Assembly: GCF_000219725.1 (NCBI RefSeq)
Contig: NC_015732.1
Location: 248,001-312,000, forward strand
Length of the DNA: 64,000 bases
Reading direction: 5' to 3'
From: Gracilinema caldarium DSM 7334
GTDB lineage: Bacteria; Spirochaetota; Spirochaetia; Treponematales; Breznakiellaceae
This document shows positions 9,515 through 18,169 of this stretch, piece after piece. Position numbers and translations under genes: made by a program. How positions within the stretch are numbered: position 1 is the stretch's first letter; every line of letters begins with the position of its first letter. The notes under the pieces are model-generated. The model had not been told where the DNA came from, did no database searches, and worked only from the letters and a program-made list of their open reading frames with translations.

Positions 9515-11289
9515 TAGCTCCGTTGACCTGCAAGAAAGAAAATTGCAAAAAATAAAAGTATCAGTTCATTCAAAATACAGATAATAATAGTAAGGATCAT
9601 GTTGAAATGTAATAGTAAGGAGGTATTGATAATCGTACCGATAATCCTACTCCCTTCCAGAATCAGGAAAAAAACGATAGGCAGGAGAAGTATCATAGGA
9701 AATACAATTAATCCTGGTTTTTTAAGAGGTCGTAACCGCCAGCTTAGGGCAAGGGTGGCTATACTGAGCACCAAACATAAAAAGGGATCCATAATACGGT
9801 TTAGTAATTCAAGCTGAAAAATATGAGGAATAAAACCATAGGTTGGCAGTTTCTTTTGTGCATTGAAAAGTTCTAGAATTGAAAGGTTTTTGCTGTTAGT
9901 TTGTGCATGACTTGCAAGTAAGAAATCTTCATAGGATATAGACAGAACGAGGAAGGTTTCTTTCTTACCTGTAGTCACAGACCATCGGGGCTCCCAAACT
10001 AGATTTTTATTATTTTTATCAATTGCTTTAAGCAACATAAGGGTTTTATTTTTTGCAAATGGACTAAACTTTGCATAATCTGATTGTACCGATTGTTGCA
10101 GATCCCCTGCAGTATTGAAAATCTGGAACGTAACCTTTGTTCCATAGGATACATCAGAAAGTATGGTGAGCGTATCTGCCTTCAAAATTCCAATTCCAAG
10201 ATTACCTTCCTGGTTGTTATGGATGGGTATAGAAAACAAACCATAGGAAAGGGTTTCTCCAACTGTTTTAATCGCTTCATCCTGGAAGAATGCTACCTTT
10301 TTTGTGCCAGAGAGGGCTGTTTCTTTATATTTCTTGACATCTGGGTCTGACGGAACCTCTTGAGCAAGAGTGTTAAAAATGTAGTAGGCCTGTATGTAGT
10401 CACCAACCTGGATTGCATTATACCCTTCTAATTTATCCTTATAAACACGATATTCCTTTTCTTTTTGAGGTGTAGGTTTTTGTTCGGCGATGGTATTCCA
10501 TGCCTGAGCTGCTAGTCTTGTTGCTTCCGTAGCTTCAGGGCTTCCTGGTTTTGCCATTTTTTTTGCCATGCTTGCATACCAATGTGCATCAAAGGCGTTG
10601 TTGTGGTTTAGATTGTTCTTAGCAAGATTAAGCGCTTCTCTGATTGTTACGGGACTCTGTTGTCCTGGAAGGAGCGGAATGAGACCCTCTGGTGTTTCCA
10701 TATAGCCTTTTTCAGGGCTCTGATGTTCTAGATCGATTAGTTTTCCCCGCTCCTTTTCCTGGGCTACCGCGAGTTTATCCCGTAATTCCTGGGTTTCCTT
10801 GCTTTGTTTCCAGATTCGTTCACAGATAGCCAGGTGAATGGCCGCTTCTTTCCAATCCTCCCGCTGAATTTCTTCGGTGGCTTTTGCCTTTGCATCATTA
10901 AAGATCTGTGCCTGGGTATACATTCGATACCGGAAATCGAACAGTATTGGCTGAAAGAGGAGCAGGAGAATCCCATAAACCGCGGAAGCTCCGATAGTGG
11001 CAATAAGCGGTTTTGCCATGGTGCTGAAAAATTGTGGGGAGAATCGGCCCTGATTTTGTTCCTCAAAAATAGAAAACACGAAGACCAATGCTAACGCAGA
11101 GAAAAGTATGATAGGAAAGAGGGTAATGAATTCAATAAGTGCTCCCACTAGAGGCCAGGAAACATTAAAAATCGGGAGTGGTGTTGGTTCTGGTGAAGAG
11201 AATAACTGTTTTCCCACCAATATTATGAGGGCGATCAGCGAGTACGCCGCCAGAATTGGTATAATCGGAATAGGCTTTGTTTTATCCAT
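9514..11289 (-). CDS. TPR-containing multi-pass membrane protein, unknown function
   Basis: 591 residues. Three membrane helices lie in the first ~130 residues. A charged helical middle (~130-340) with spacing like tetratricopeptide repeats carries the segment AFDAHWYASMAKKMAKPGSP. A strand-rich section (~345-470) follows, then about four membrane helices at the C-terminus. I do not recognise a specific family. It overlaps the upstream gene by 8 bp and the J-domain gene by 1 bp, so the three products probably act together at the inner membrane. Confidence 0.75.
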   Translation of the reverse strand: MDKTKPIPIIPILAAYSLIALIILVGKQLFSSPEPTPLPIFNVSWPLVGALIEFITLFPIILFSALALVFVFSIFEEQNQGRFSPQFFSTMAKPLIATIGASAVYGILLLLFQPILFDFRYRMYTQAQIFNDAKAKATEEIQREDWKEAAIHLAICERIWKQSKETQELRDKLAVAQEKERGKLIDLEHQSPEKGYMETPEGLIPLLPGQQSPVTIREALNLAKNNLNHNNAFDAHWYASMAKKMAKPGSPEATEATRLAAQAWNTIAEQKPTPQKEKEYRVYKDKLEGYNAIQVGDYIQAYYIFNTLAQEVPSDPDVKKYKETALSGTKKVAFFQDEAIKTVGETLSYGLFSIPIHNNQEGNLGIGILKADTLTILSDVSYGTKVTFQIFNTAGDLQQSVQSDYAKFSPFAKNKTLMLLKAIDKNNKNLVWEPRWSVTTGKKETFLVLSISYEDFLLASHAQTNSKNLSILELFNAQKKLPTYGFIPHIFQLELLNRIMDPFLCLVLSIATLALSWRLRPLKKPGLIVFPMILLLPIVFFLILEGSRIIGTIINTSLLLHFNMILTIIICILNELILLFFAIFFLAGQRS

Positions 11290-12127
11290 GGGCCTGTTTC
11301 CTGTCCTTACTTAGATAAAGAAGCAATGCAAAAATATGAATGAATGTTCCCAATACAACGAGAGGAAAGAGTGCTGTATAACGATGAAATGGTTCTTGAA
11401 GAATAGGATTGATAAAAGTAGTAATAATCTGGACTACCGGTTCTAAGAATAAGAAATTTTGAATCCAGAGAGAAAATCGGGCCAGTAAAAAACCCAATAG
11501 AAGATTGGCTAGGGGCCATCCACTGATTGAAAGAACTGGTCCAAGGGAGCTTACGAAATACAGAAGTAATACTACAAAAAGTGCAAAAGAAATGTAGCCT
11601 TGAGTCCAAAATGATGCTGCATGATATCCAAGGTCTTTCCCATCTTTAATAATACTTGAAATTAACCCGTTTCCTTTCGGTAAAAGGGCTTTTATAAGAA
11701 CCGGCTCCTTTGGAGTGGTGAGTAAAACTTCTTTTTGTTGTGGGGAAATGAGAATAGTGCCCATCTTTAATGTAATAGTACTTGAACTTGTGTGCTCTGG
11801 TGGTACTAGCGGAATAATTCGTTCAAAAAGGTAGACCGAAGCGACGCTCAGTCCTGATAACAAAATAAGTAATAGGGGGACTCTAAAAATGGTAAGGACC
11901 TTTTTTCGTACAGCGTAGTGTATGCCAATAATAAGGGTCCCATAGAGGGTTAGCACAAGGTTTGTCCAAAAATGGGCTCGAAGTAGTTCTTGCATTTTGA
12001 GAGGTCCCACTGGGAAATGGATCCCATGATATAATAGTGTATAAAGATATTCCAAGCTAAAAAGCCAGAGCAATAGTCCCACAAAGAGGGCTATAACTAA
12101 TAGTATCAACCGGGGTATCCCTTTCAC
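11282..12127 (-). CDS. Multi-pass membrane protein, first gene of the TPR/J-domain operon
   Basis: 281 residues with about seven hydrophobic helices and a polar loop near residues 100-165. No enzyme motif is visible. It is the promoter-proximal gene of the leftward operon 12127-8720 and overlaps the next gene by 8 bp. The AT-rich gap just upstream (12128-12480) would hold its promoter. Function is unknown; co-translation with a J-domain protein suggests a membrane-protein quality-control or scaffolding complex, which is speculation. Confidence 0.72.
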   Translation of the reverse strand: MKGIPRLILLVIALFVGLLLWLFSLEYLYTLLYHGIHFPVGPLKMQELLRAHFWTNLVLTLYGTLIIGIHYAVRKKVLTIFRVPLLLILLSGLSVASVYLFERIIPLVPPEHTSSSTITLKMGTILISPQQKEVLLTTPKEPVLIKALLPKGNGLISSIIKDGKDLGYHAASFWTQGYISFALFVVLLLYFVSSLGPVLSISGWPLANLLLGFLLARFSLWIQNFLFLEPVVQIITTFINPILQEPFHRYTALFPLVVLGTFIHIFALLLYLSKDRKQAHG

Positions 12128-12480
12128 AATACTAACAGCCTAACATGCAATATCGGCCTATGCAAGGTAAAAAATTATAACATGTTATACCCAAAAGCTC
12201 TCAATATATTCACAGGTTATCCACAATTAAATAGTTATTACCCCTTTTTGAGTTTCGCAACATGTAAAGAAATTGGATATTTTTGTTGATATATAAAAAC
12301 TAAAGAAAAATCATATATATATAATATATATAAAGAAATAGTGTTTTAAAATCTTCAATTTAGCTTTTTGATAAAAAAGTAATGTCTACATTAATAGACA
12401 GCAAATTTGTATACTCCTATGCAAACCACAAATTATCCACAGAATTTCCACATTTTATACAGAAAGGGAGAAGTCCCTCT
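12128..12480. other. AT-rich gap with two perfect DnaA boxes
   Basis: A 353-bp gene-free stretch. TTATCCACA occurs at 12217-12225 and 12433-12441, both on the + strand and both perfect matches to the consensus DnaA box. Partial matches lie at about 12206 (ATATTCACA) and 12446 (TTTCCACAT). Between them is very AT-rich DNA with a long run of alternating A and T around 12313-12332, like a duplex-unwinding element. No dnaA or dnaN is in the window. It could be an origin-like or DnaA-regulated region; it is also the promoter region of the gene starting at 12127. Confidence 0.45.
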
Positions 12481-13098
12481 TTAATCAATCTGGTATCCAA
12501 AACCATATATTGTTTTAATCTGCAAAGGTTTATTCTGATCTGAAATGACCTTTAGTTTGTGTCGGAGCCTTGAAATCATCATATCGATACTGCGGGAATT
12601 TGGTTGTAATTCAGGATGAATGTGCTCTTTAATAATCCGCTTATGGATTCGGTGATTTTCAGACACCTCAAGAATCTTTAAGATGCAAACTTCATCATCA
12701 TTGAGTTCGATGGCCCCAGCAGGACCATATAAGGTATTTCCATGTAGAGAAACAGCATATTCTGGAAACTCGATTTCTCGATTAACAAACAACAACCGAG
12801 AAATGCGAGCTTTGAGCTCATCTTCGTCAAAGGGGTACCGGATAAAGTCTTTTGCTCCAAAAAGAAAGGCATGACCTATAGTGGATGCTTCACCATAACA
12901 GAGAAAAGGGATGTGGTTTACAAGATTGAACTTGAATGTTTCCGCTCTATTGGTAGAGATAAGGGCGATACTAGGTATATGATATGTCTCGGGAATATTA
13001 ATAGTGCATTGTACGGAAAAAGGAAACTGTCTAGATTGCAGCCAGTTTTGGTCTGACATGCTGGCTCCAACAACATACAGCAATCCCCTCTGATGCAT
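12481..13098 (-). CDS. OmpR-type winged-helix regulator with degenerate receiver
   Basis: 205 residues. The C-terminal ~95 form an OmpR/PhoB winged-helix DNA-binding domain (SIDMMISRLRHKLK, then IKTIYGFGYQID). The N-terminal ~105 have receiver-like length and an ending like alpha4-beta5 (GAKDFIRYPFDEDELKARI). The acidic cluster and phosphorylatable Asp are not visible: the equivalent strand reads SIALISTNRAET. It therefore probably works without phosphorylation. An ATG at 13059 with a better-spaced GGAG is an alternative start, but would remove the first receiver strand. It closes a four-gene operon with STAS, YbjN-like and PspA genes. Confidence 0.82.
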   Translation of the reverse strand: MHQRGLLYVVGASMSDQNWLQSRQFPFSVQCTINIPETYHIPSIALISTNRAETFKFNLVNHIPFLCYGEASTIGHAFLFGAKDFIRYPFDEDELKARISRLLFVNREIEFPEYAVSLHGNTLYGPAGAIELNDDEVCILKILEVSENHRIHKRIIKEHIHPELQPNSRSIDMMISRLRHKLKVISDQNKPLQIKTIYGFGYQID

Positions 13099-13113
13099 TC
13101 CTTACCCGAATTT

Positions 13114-13812
13114 TTAGTTTGATGAATTATCCGGCAGGGCCTTCATTTTTTCCTTTAGTTCCATCAACATAAGATCTGCGGACGCATCGGATTTCTCCAG
13201 AGCTGCAAATCGTTTTTCCAGGTTTGTGTCTTTGGAAAAATCCTCCAGCTCTTTGGCCGCATCTGCTTCGGCTTCGAGCTGGTCGACCTTCTGAGCCATA
13301 CGGTCAAAGGCTTCAAAGGCACTCTTATTACCGGTAACATTAGAGATGGTATTTTGTATTTTTTGCTGAGCCTCAGCCCGTTTAGCCCGGGCAATGAGCA
13401 GATTTTTCTTTCGCTGAGCTTCTTCAATCTTATTTTGCAGTTCCTTAAGGGATTCCTTTAGCTTTTCGACCGATGCTTTCTGGGCTTCCCACTGTTTTTT
13501 ATATTCAACGTAATTATTTTCATATTCCTGTTTGCGCAAAAGGGCTTCTTTTGCCAGATCATCCTGTCCAGCCCGGACCGCAAGCATCGCCTTTCGTTCC
13601 CATTCCTGAGCCTGGGCTTGCTGATTTAAGGTTTCCCGTTCAAGTTTTTTTTCATCCGCAATAGCCATAGCAACGGCCTTTTTGGATTCAATTAACTGCT
13701 CATTCATATCAATGATGAGCTGATTCAGCATTTTTTCAGGATTTTCTGCTTTATTAATCATATCATTCACGTTAGATGATATGAGAGTTTTCAATCTCGA
13801 AAAGATTCCCAT
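13114..13812 (-). CDS. pspA: PspA/IM30 (ESCRT-III-like) family protein
   Basis: 232 residues, almost entirely coiled-coil helix, beginning MGIFSRLKTLISSNVNDMI, which matches the amphipathic N-terminal helix of PspA/Vipp1. Family members bind stressed inner membranes and form rods or rings that preserve membrane integrity. Typical family length is about 220-255. A GGAGG site lies 9 bases before the ATG. The neighbouring STAS protein and winged-helix protein probably control it, but no PspF or PspBC is seen here. Confidence 0.9.
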   Translation of the reverse strand: MGIFSRLKTLISSNVNDMINKAENPEKMLNQLIIDMNEQLIESKKAVAMAIADEKKLERETLNQQAQAQEWERKAMLAVRAGQDDLAKEALLRKQEYENNYVEYKKQWEAQKASVEKLKESLKELQNKIEEAQRKKNLLIARAKRAEAQQKIQNTISNVTGNKSAFEAFDRMAQKVDQLEAEADAAKELEDFSKDTNLEKRFAALEKSDASADLMLMELKEKMKALPDNSSN

Positions 13813-13825
13813 AGAGAAGGTCCTC

Positions 13826-14215
13826 CTACTTTGTTTTGGGAAGATATTCAGAAAGAATAGGATAATGCTGGGTCAGAGCCAGACTTATTGCTTCCAATGA
13901 GGATCTGAAATCTTCATAGTCCATAGTGTCATATTGAAGGGTGTCAATCAAGATAATATCATTATTCTCCAATGCATAAGCCCCATGGACCACATCACTG
14001 GCATTTAATTCTAACAATTTGGTAAAGAGTTCCAGTCTGTTTTGTTCCGGTGCATGCATAACCAGAACTCTGATAATAACCAGCGGTGCTTCATACATTA
14101 CCACAACGCCGTTCAAACTGTGGTCTTCATCCTCAATGATCCACATATTGTCACCTAAATCTCTGTAGGTGAACATTAAATCGATGAGGTACCGTTCAAT
14201 CTTAGATTCCGCCAT
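13826..14215 (-). CDS. YbjN-like / secretion-chaperone-fold protein
   Basis: 129 residues with the alternating helix-strand pattern of the YbjN/CesT-like fold: NMWIIEDEDHSLNGVVVMYE, then NASDVVHGAYALENNDIILI. Such proteins have no catalytic residues and usually act as adaptors or chaperones. It starts behind AAGGAG and lies 13 bp before pspA, in the same operon as the STAS protein. A regulatory adaptor role in membrane stress is an inference. Confidence 0.7.
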   Translation of the reverse strand: MAESKIERYLIDLMFTYRDLGDNMWIIEDEDHSLNGVVVMYEAPLVIIRVLVMHAPEQNRLELFTKLLELNASDVVHGAYALENNDIILIDTLQYDTMDYEDFRSSLEAISLALTQHYPILSEYLPKTK

Positions 14216-14251
14216 GGGGAAACTCCTTCTCGGAATCGATTTCTAACAGGA

Positions 14252-14803
14252 TTATCCGAGGAACACCTGCCCCGCATTATCTATGGCTAATATCGTCTTG
14301 CATTCGGAACAGCGGAATCGGCCTGGTTTTACCGCTTTTAATTTCTTTGAACAGATCGGGCATGAAAAGATTTTGGGGAATACCGATGTCTTTTCTGTTG
14401 GAGAGCCGGAACGGAAAAAGTCGATAGACTCTTCCAGATTATCTTTGATATTGAAAAATTGAGAAAACCCTAATAGCTGAAATACTTCAAATACCTTGGG
14501 TTGAATTTCCAGGAGTACCAAATCACCCCCTCGGGGCTTAACCGATTTGAGGAAGGCGGTAAAAGAGCCAATACCGGTTGATGAAACGTAGTTAAGTCCG
14601 CCACACTGGAAGATAAGCCGAATAAAGCCAGCCTCTATTGCCTTTGCTACCCGTTTCTGAAAGTAGTTGGAGTTATAGGTGTCAATATATCCGGTAAGAT
14701 ATAGTACCAGACATCCATCAACCTCATTCACTTTCTGTAGCTTAATCTTGAGACTTTCGTCCTTTTCATCATCAAACCCAGGTACGATATCGTTATTAGT
14801 CAT
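14252..14803 (-). CDS. STAS-domain anti-sigma-antagonist-like protein with C-terminal zinc ribbon
   Basis: 183 residues from the ATG at 14803, chosen because GGAAGGAG lies just before it; the frame is open to 14830. Residues ~25-120 are a STAS domain with the switch region NYVSSTGIGSF, whose serine is the usual phosphorylation site in partner-switching. The C-terminus carries CPICSKKL and CSECKTI, a four-cysteine zinc ribbon. STAS proteins bind anti-sigma kinases and are dephosphorylated by SpoIIE-type phosphatases. It is the first gene of the operon ending at 12481. The fusion with a zinc ribbon is less common. Confidence 0.85.
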   Translation of the reverse strand: MTNNDIVPGFDDEKDESLKIKLQKVNEVDGCLVLYLTGYIDTYNSNYFQKRVAKAIEAGFIRLIFQCGGLNYVSSTGIGSFTAFLKSVKPRGGDLVLLEIQPKVFEVFQLLGFSQFFNIKDNLEESIDFFRSGSPTEKTSVFPKIFSCPICSKKLKAVKPGRFRCSECKTILAIDNAGQVFLG

Positions 14804-14980
14804 GACGCTCCTTCCGTCCTGAGGCCACACGGCTTAGAATACAAACCGCTGCTGCACTACAGAGTTATCGTCTCTATAGTATCGGCTATTGAGAGACCAA
14901 TATACACTATATTATAAGTCTCTCACTACTTTGTCAAACAGGTAGCCCCAGTTTTATTAAAAATCATAATTTGTATATAA

Positions 14981-15736
14981 CTATATTACAAGCCCCTTAT
15001 CCAATGCAATGATAGTACCATTTTGATGAGGATTATGCAGAATTGCAAGGGCGGTTTCTGCAATATCTTCACATTGTAGCAAAATGCCTCCGGGGGCTTT
15101 TCCCAGTGCATAGCGACGGGCCTGTTCATCAAGATATTCGGTCTCGGTCATACCAGGGCAAATGACATTACAGGTTACATTGACTGAGCCGCCAATCCTG
15201 GCTACTGACTTGGCAAGAACCCCAAGGCCGGTTTTTGCCGCTGAATAGGCTGTGGTGGTGGTAAAACCGCGGATGCTGTCCGTATTGGTGCCCCCAAATA
15301 AGAGGATTCGTCCCCATGCTTGCTGTATCATGGATTCCAGGTATGCGGAAACGAGGGCTCCCGGCAATGCAAGATTCATGGTAACAAGATAGTCCCAGTC
15401 TTCGGCGGTCATATGGGTGATGTCTTTTTTGAAAAAGGGGCCATAGGCACAGACAAGTATGTCTACCTCAGGTGCAAATTTGAGCAATGCAGGTACCGAT
15501 TCAGAGCCTGTGATCGGTTGTAAAAGGATGCGATGCTGTTGCTGCTCCAGGGGACATCCCTGCTTCATCTGGATCTGTTGCACCTCCTGCAGGGTGTTTT
15601 CTAGTCGAGAACGGGAATGTCCCCCGTGAATGTATAGCTGTGCCCCCGCTGCGGCAAGGGCCAGGGTTACCGCTTTTCCAATACCCCCGGAACCTCCGAT
15701 CACCAGGGCGCTTCGGTTGCTGAAAAATGTATCCAT
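14981..15736 (-). CDS. Short-chain dehydrogenase/reductase
   Basis: 251 residues, the usual classical SDR length. It shows GGSGGIG (14-20) for nucleotide binding and YSAAK (about 168-172) with catalytic Tyr and Lys. The NNAG motif reads CAYG, and the position of the catalytic serine reads GGTN, so the active site is not fully standard. Substrate is unknown. It is divergently transcribed from trmJ with a 20-bp gap, so the two share a promoter region. Confidence 0.85.
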   Translation of the reverse strand: MDTFFSNRSALVIGGSGGIGKAVTLALAAAGAQLYIHGGHSRSRLENTLQEVQQIQMKQGCPLEQQQHRILLQPITGSESVPALLKFAPEVDILVCAYGPFFKKDITHMTAEDWDYLVTMNLALPGALVSAYLESMIQQAWGRILLFGGTNTDSIRGFTTTTAYSAAKTGLGVLAKSVARIGGSVNVTCNVICPGMTETEYLDEQARRYALGKAPGGILLQCEDIAETALAILHNPHQNGTIIALDKGLVI

Positions 15737-15756
15737 GAATGATATAGTAACCTACT

Positions 15757-16509
15757 ATGCAGCTTTTGGATATTATTATAGTGCTTTGTCGTCCCGCAGA
15801 ATCGGGAAATGTTGGTGCAGTTTGCAGGGCTATGAAAAACATGGGGCTCTCGCGGCTCCGTATTGTTGCGCCTGAAGCTCCTTTAATTGAAGAACAAATT
15901 CGTGCCCGGGCTGTACATGCAGGGGATGTTTGGGAACAGGCCGAGCATTTTGCTACTCTACAAGAGGCTGTCGCCGATTGTCCCCTGGTCATTGGAACTA
16001 CCCGCCGGCGGGGGAAAAAACGAAAAAACCTGTCTATGACCCCTGAGGAAGTAGCAGAATTCTGTTTTTCCCGGCCCGGGCCAGCAGCTTTGGTCTTTGG
16101 TAATGAACGGACAGGGCTTGATGCGGATGAAATTGCCCTTTGCAACCTGGCTTCTCATATCCCTGTTGATGAAGCTTTCCCATCCCTGAATCTTTCTCAT
16201 GCGGTACAAATATACACCTATGTTTTGCACCGGTATTTTACAAGCCATGAGCTTAAGGATATTCCGGGAACATGGAAGCCGGTTTCTCAGGATGAAATAG
16301 AAAGGCTTGTACAAACCATAACCAATTCGCTGGCTTCCATTGGTTTTTATAAACAGGCGGGCAGAGATTTGCAGGAACGTTTTTTTAGGGATCTCTTTGC
16401 CCGTGCGGGGATAACCCGGGAAGAACAGATGTATCTTGAAGGCATTTTTAAGAAAATGAGTAAGCTTGCTGAGATGAATGGCTCCGCTTATTCCGAGCAA
16501 AGCAGTTAG
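15757..16509 (+). CDS. trmJ: tRNA (cytidine/uridine-2'-O-)-methyltransferase TrmJ-like
   Basis: 250 residues of the SpoU/TrmH knotted methyltransferase family. Motif 1 appears as RPAESGNVGAVCRAMKNMG near the N-terminus, motif 2 as FGNERTGL, and motif 3 as SLNLSHAVQ. The C-terminal helical extension is typical of TrmJ, which 2'-O-methylates position 32 of tRNAs using S-adenosylmethionine. The exact target nucleotide cannot be proven from sequence; other SpoU enzymes are possible. Confidence 0.88.
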   Translation: MQLLDIIIVLCRPAESGNVGAVCRAMKNMGLSRLRIVAPEAPLIEEQIRARAVHAGDVWEQAEHFATLQEAVADCPLVIGTTRRRGKKRKNLSMTPEEVAEFCFSRPGPAALVFGNERTGLDADEIALCNLASHIPVDEAFPSLNLSHAVQIYTYVLHRYFTSHELKDIPGTWKPVSQDEIERLVQTITNSLASIGFYKQAGRDLQERFFRDLFARAGITREEQMYLEGIFKKMSKLAEMNGSAYSEQSS

Positions 16510-16568
16510 TGGTGTGCTTATATAGTTCTGGCCTTGTCAAAGGGCATTTGTCACTACATACTTATGGT

Positions 16569-17051
16569 ATGAAACGGTTCTTTTTTGTATGTGTGAGTAT
16601 CTTATTGTTTGCAGGTTCCCTGTATGCTCAAACATCGACGGCTGCGGTGGGGAAACAATCCGTTACGGTAGATTTTGCGGTAACCATGAGGGATCTTGCT
16701 GTGGCTGCGAAAACCCAGGATGATCGGGCAATTCCCACCAACCGGGCTATCATTCTCGATGGGGATATAGGGACCATTATAGTTCATGAAGATACCGCTA
16801 CATCCTTTGTTGCAGAAGTAGAACTCCTAAATGGTATATGGGTTGATGAAACCCAGGTTGAATTGTACCGGACCTATATCATTTGTGAAGGTCTCCAGTT
16901 TCGGTCGCTGTTTGATTCCCAATCACCTTCACGATTAAAAAGCGGCCAGACCGTTATGGTTCTGGCTACCTATGAAGGTTTGGGCATGGATTATGATGGG
17001 AAAACCCCCGTACCGGTAGTACAAGCGCTGAGTATTCGGCGTATCTATTAA
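16569..17051 (+). CDS. Exported protein of unknown function
   Basis: 160 residues from ATG 16569, which starts a clear signal peptide (MKRFFFVCVSILLFAGSLYAQ). The frame extends back to a GTG at 16509, but that region is not signal-like. The mature part is mostly strand-forming, with repeated AVAAKTQDDRAIPT-like loops and no catalytic motif. It may be cotranscribed with trmJ. It converges on the response regulator with no gap. Confidence 0.65.
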   Translation: MKRFFFVCVSILLFAGSLYAQTSTAAVGKQSVTVDFAVTMRDLAVAAKTQDDRAIPTNRAIILDGDIGTIIVHEDTATSFVAEVELLNGIWVDETQVELYRTYIICEGLQFRSLFDSQSPSRLKSGQTVMVLATYEGLGMDYDGKTPVPVVQALSIRRIY

Positions 17052-18167
17052 TCAGAACCGGATATGCTCGGGCCGGATGGTGCTTTCAGGTCCTGCGAGA
17101 AGCTTTGCCCGTTCCAGGCACATACGCAATTGTCGGACATTCCCTGGCCAGTTATACTCACAGAGTTTTTCAATAGTTTCATTGGCAATTTCGTGTTCAT
17201 GGGATGGTACAAAATAACTTGTAAGGATAGGTATATCTTCTTTTCTCTCTCTTAGTGGTGGGATAGTGAGGGTGATACCTTCCAGTCGATATTTTAAATC
17301 AGAACGGAACTGTTTTTCTGAGATGAGGCTATCAAGATTTTTATTAGTAGCGCTAATGAGGCGGAATGATACTTCATGGATGGTCTTCCCGCCAAGATGT
17401 TGAATATATCCGTCTTCAATAACCCGTAACAGTGCTGCCTGGGCTGTGGGGCTTGCTTCGGCTATTTCATCAAGAAACAAGGTTCCCCCATTAGCCTGTT
17501 CAAAACAGCCAGCATGGGGCTTAGCGTCAGTAAATGCACCCTCATCACAACCAAATAATTCACTTTCTATGAGGGTTGGTGGAATAGCTCCCATATTTCG
17601 AACAATGTAGGGTCCCTTGTTGCGTGGAGATCGGTAATGAATTTCTCGAGCTACTAGATCTTTCCCCGTACCACTTTCTCCATAGATAAGGATGGGAAGG
17701 TTTGAATTAGCAAAGGTTTGTATTTCCAATTTTAATGTTTCAATTGGCTTAGAGTTTCCAATAAACAGGGAATGGCTTAGGGGTTGATGATGTGCGGTTT
17801 TGAAGATAGGGGATTCAGTTATTATTTTGGTTAATCGATATCGGAGCATGGTTGATGTATATGGTTTCGAAAGAAAATCTCTGGCTCCTAGGTGTAGAGA
17901 CCGGACTACGAAAAGTGGTTCTGTGTGTCCTGATAGGATGAGCACTGGCGGCGGGTTATAAAGACCAGTAATATCCGATAGGAGTTTGAAACCATTTATT
18001 TTCGGCATATGTAAATCGAGAATAACCGCCGCGGGCTGATGCTTAGTAATCTGGGCTATAGCATTCTGAGGTTTTTGGCAGGTAATCACGTGATAGGTAT
18101 CGATGAGCTGGAGTGTCAGCATTTGAAGCTGTTCCTCTGCATCATCAATACAAAGCACGGAATACAT
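17052..18167 (-). CDS. NtrC-like response regulator without DNA-binding domain
   Basis: 371 residues. A receiver domain (1-115) has Asp8/Asp9, phosphoacceptor Asp51 and Lys101. An AAA+ sigma-54 interaction domain follows: Walker A GESGTGKD (163-170), GAFTDA loop (210-215), Walker B GGTLFLDEIAE (228-238) and sensor II NWPGNVRQL (339-347). The sigma-54 contact loop is GAFTDA instead of GAFTGA. The protein ends at 371 with no Fis-type helix-turn-helix, so it probably acts without specific enhancer binding, as some AAA+ activators do. A GGGGGT site precedes the ATG. Confidence 0.9.
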   Translation of the reverse strand: MYSVLCIDDAEEQLQMLTLQLIDTYHVITCQKPQNAIAQITKHQPAAVILDLHMPKINGFKLLSDITGLYNPPPVLILSGHTEPLFVVRSLHLGARDFLSKPYTSTMLRYRLTKIITESPIFKTAHHQPLSHSLFIGNSKPIETLKLEIQTFANSNLPILIYGESGTGKDLVAREIHYRSPRNKGPYIVRNMGAIPPTLIESELFGCDEGAFTDAKPHAGCFEQANGGTLFLDEIAEASPTAQAALLRVIEDGYIQHLGGKTIHEVSFRLISATNKNLDSLISEKQFRSDLKYRLEGITLTIPPLRERKEDIPILTSYFVPSHEHEIANETIEKLCEYNWPGNVRQLRMCLERAKLLAGPESTIRPEHIRF

Positions 18168-18169
18168 GG

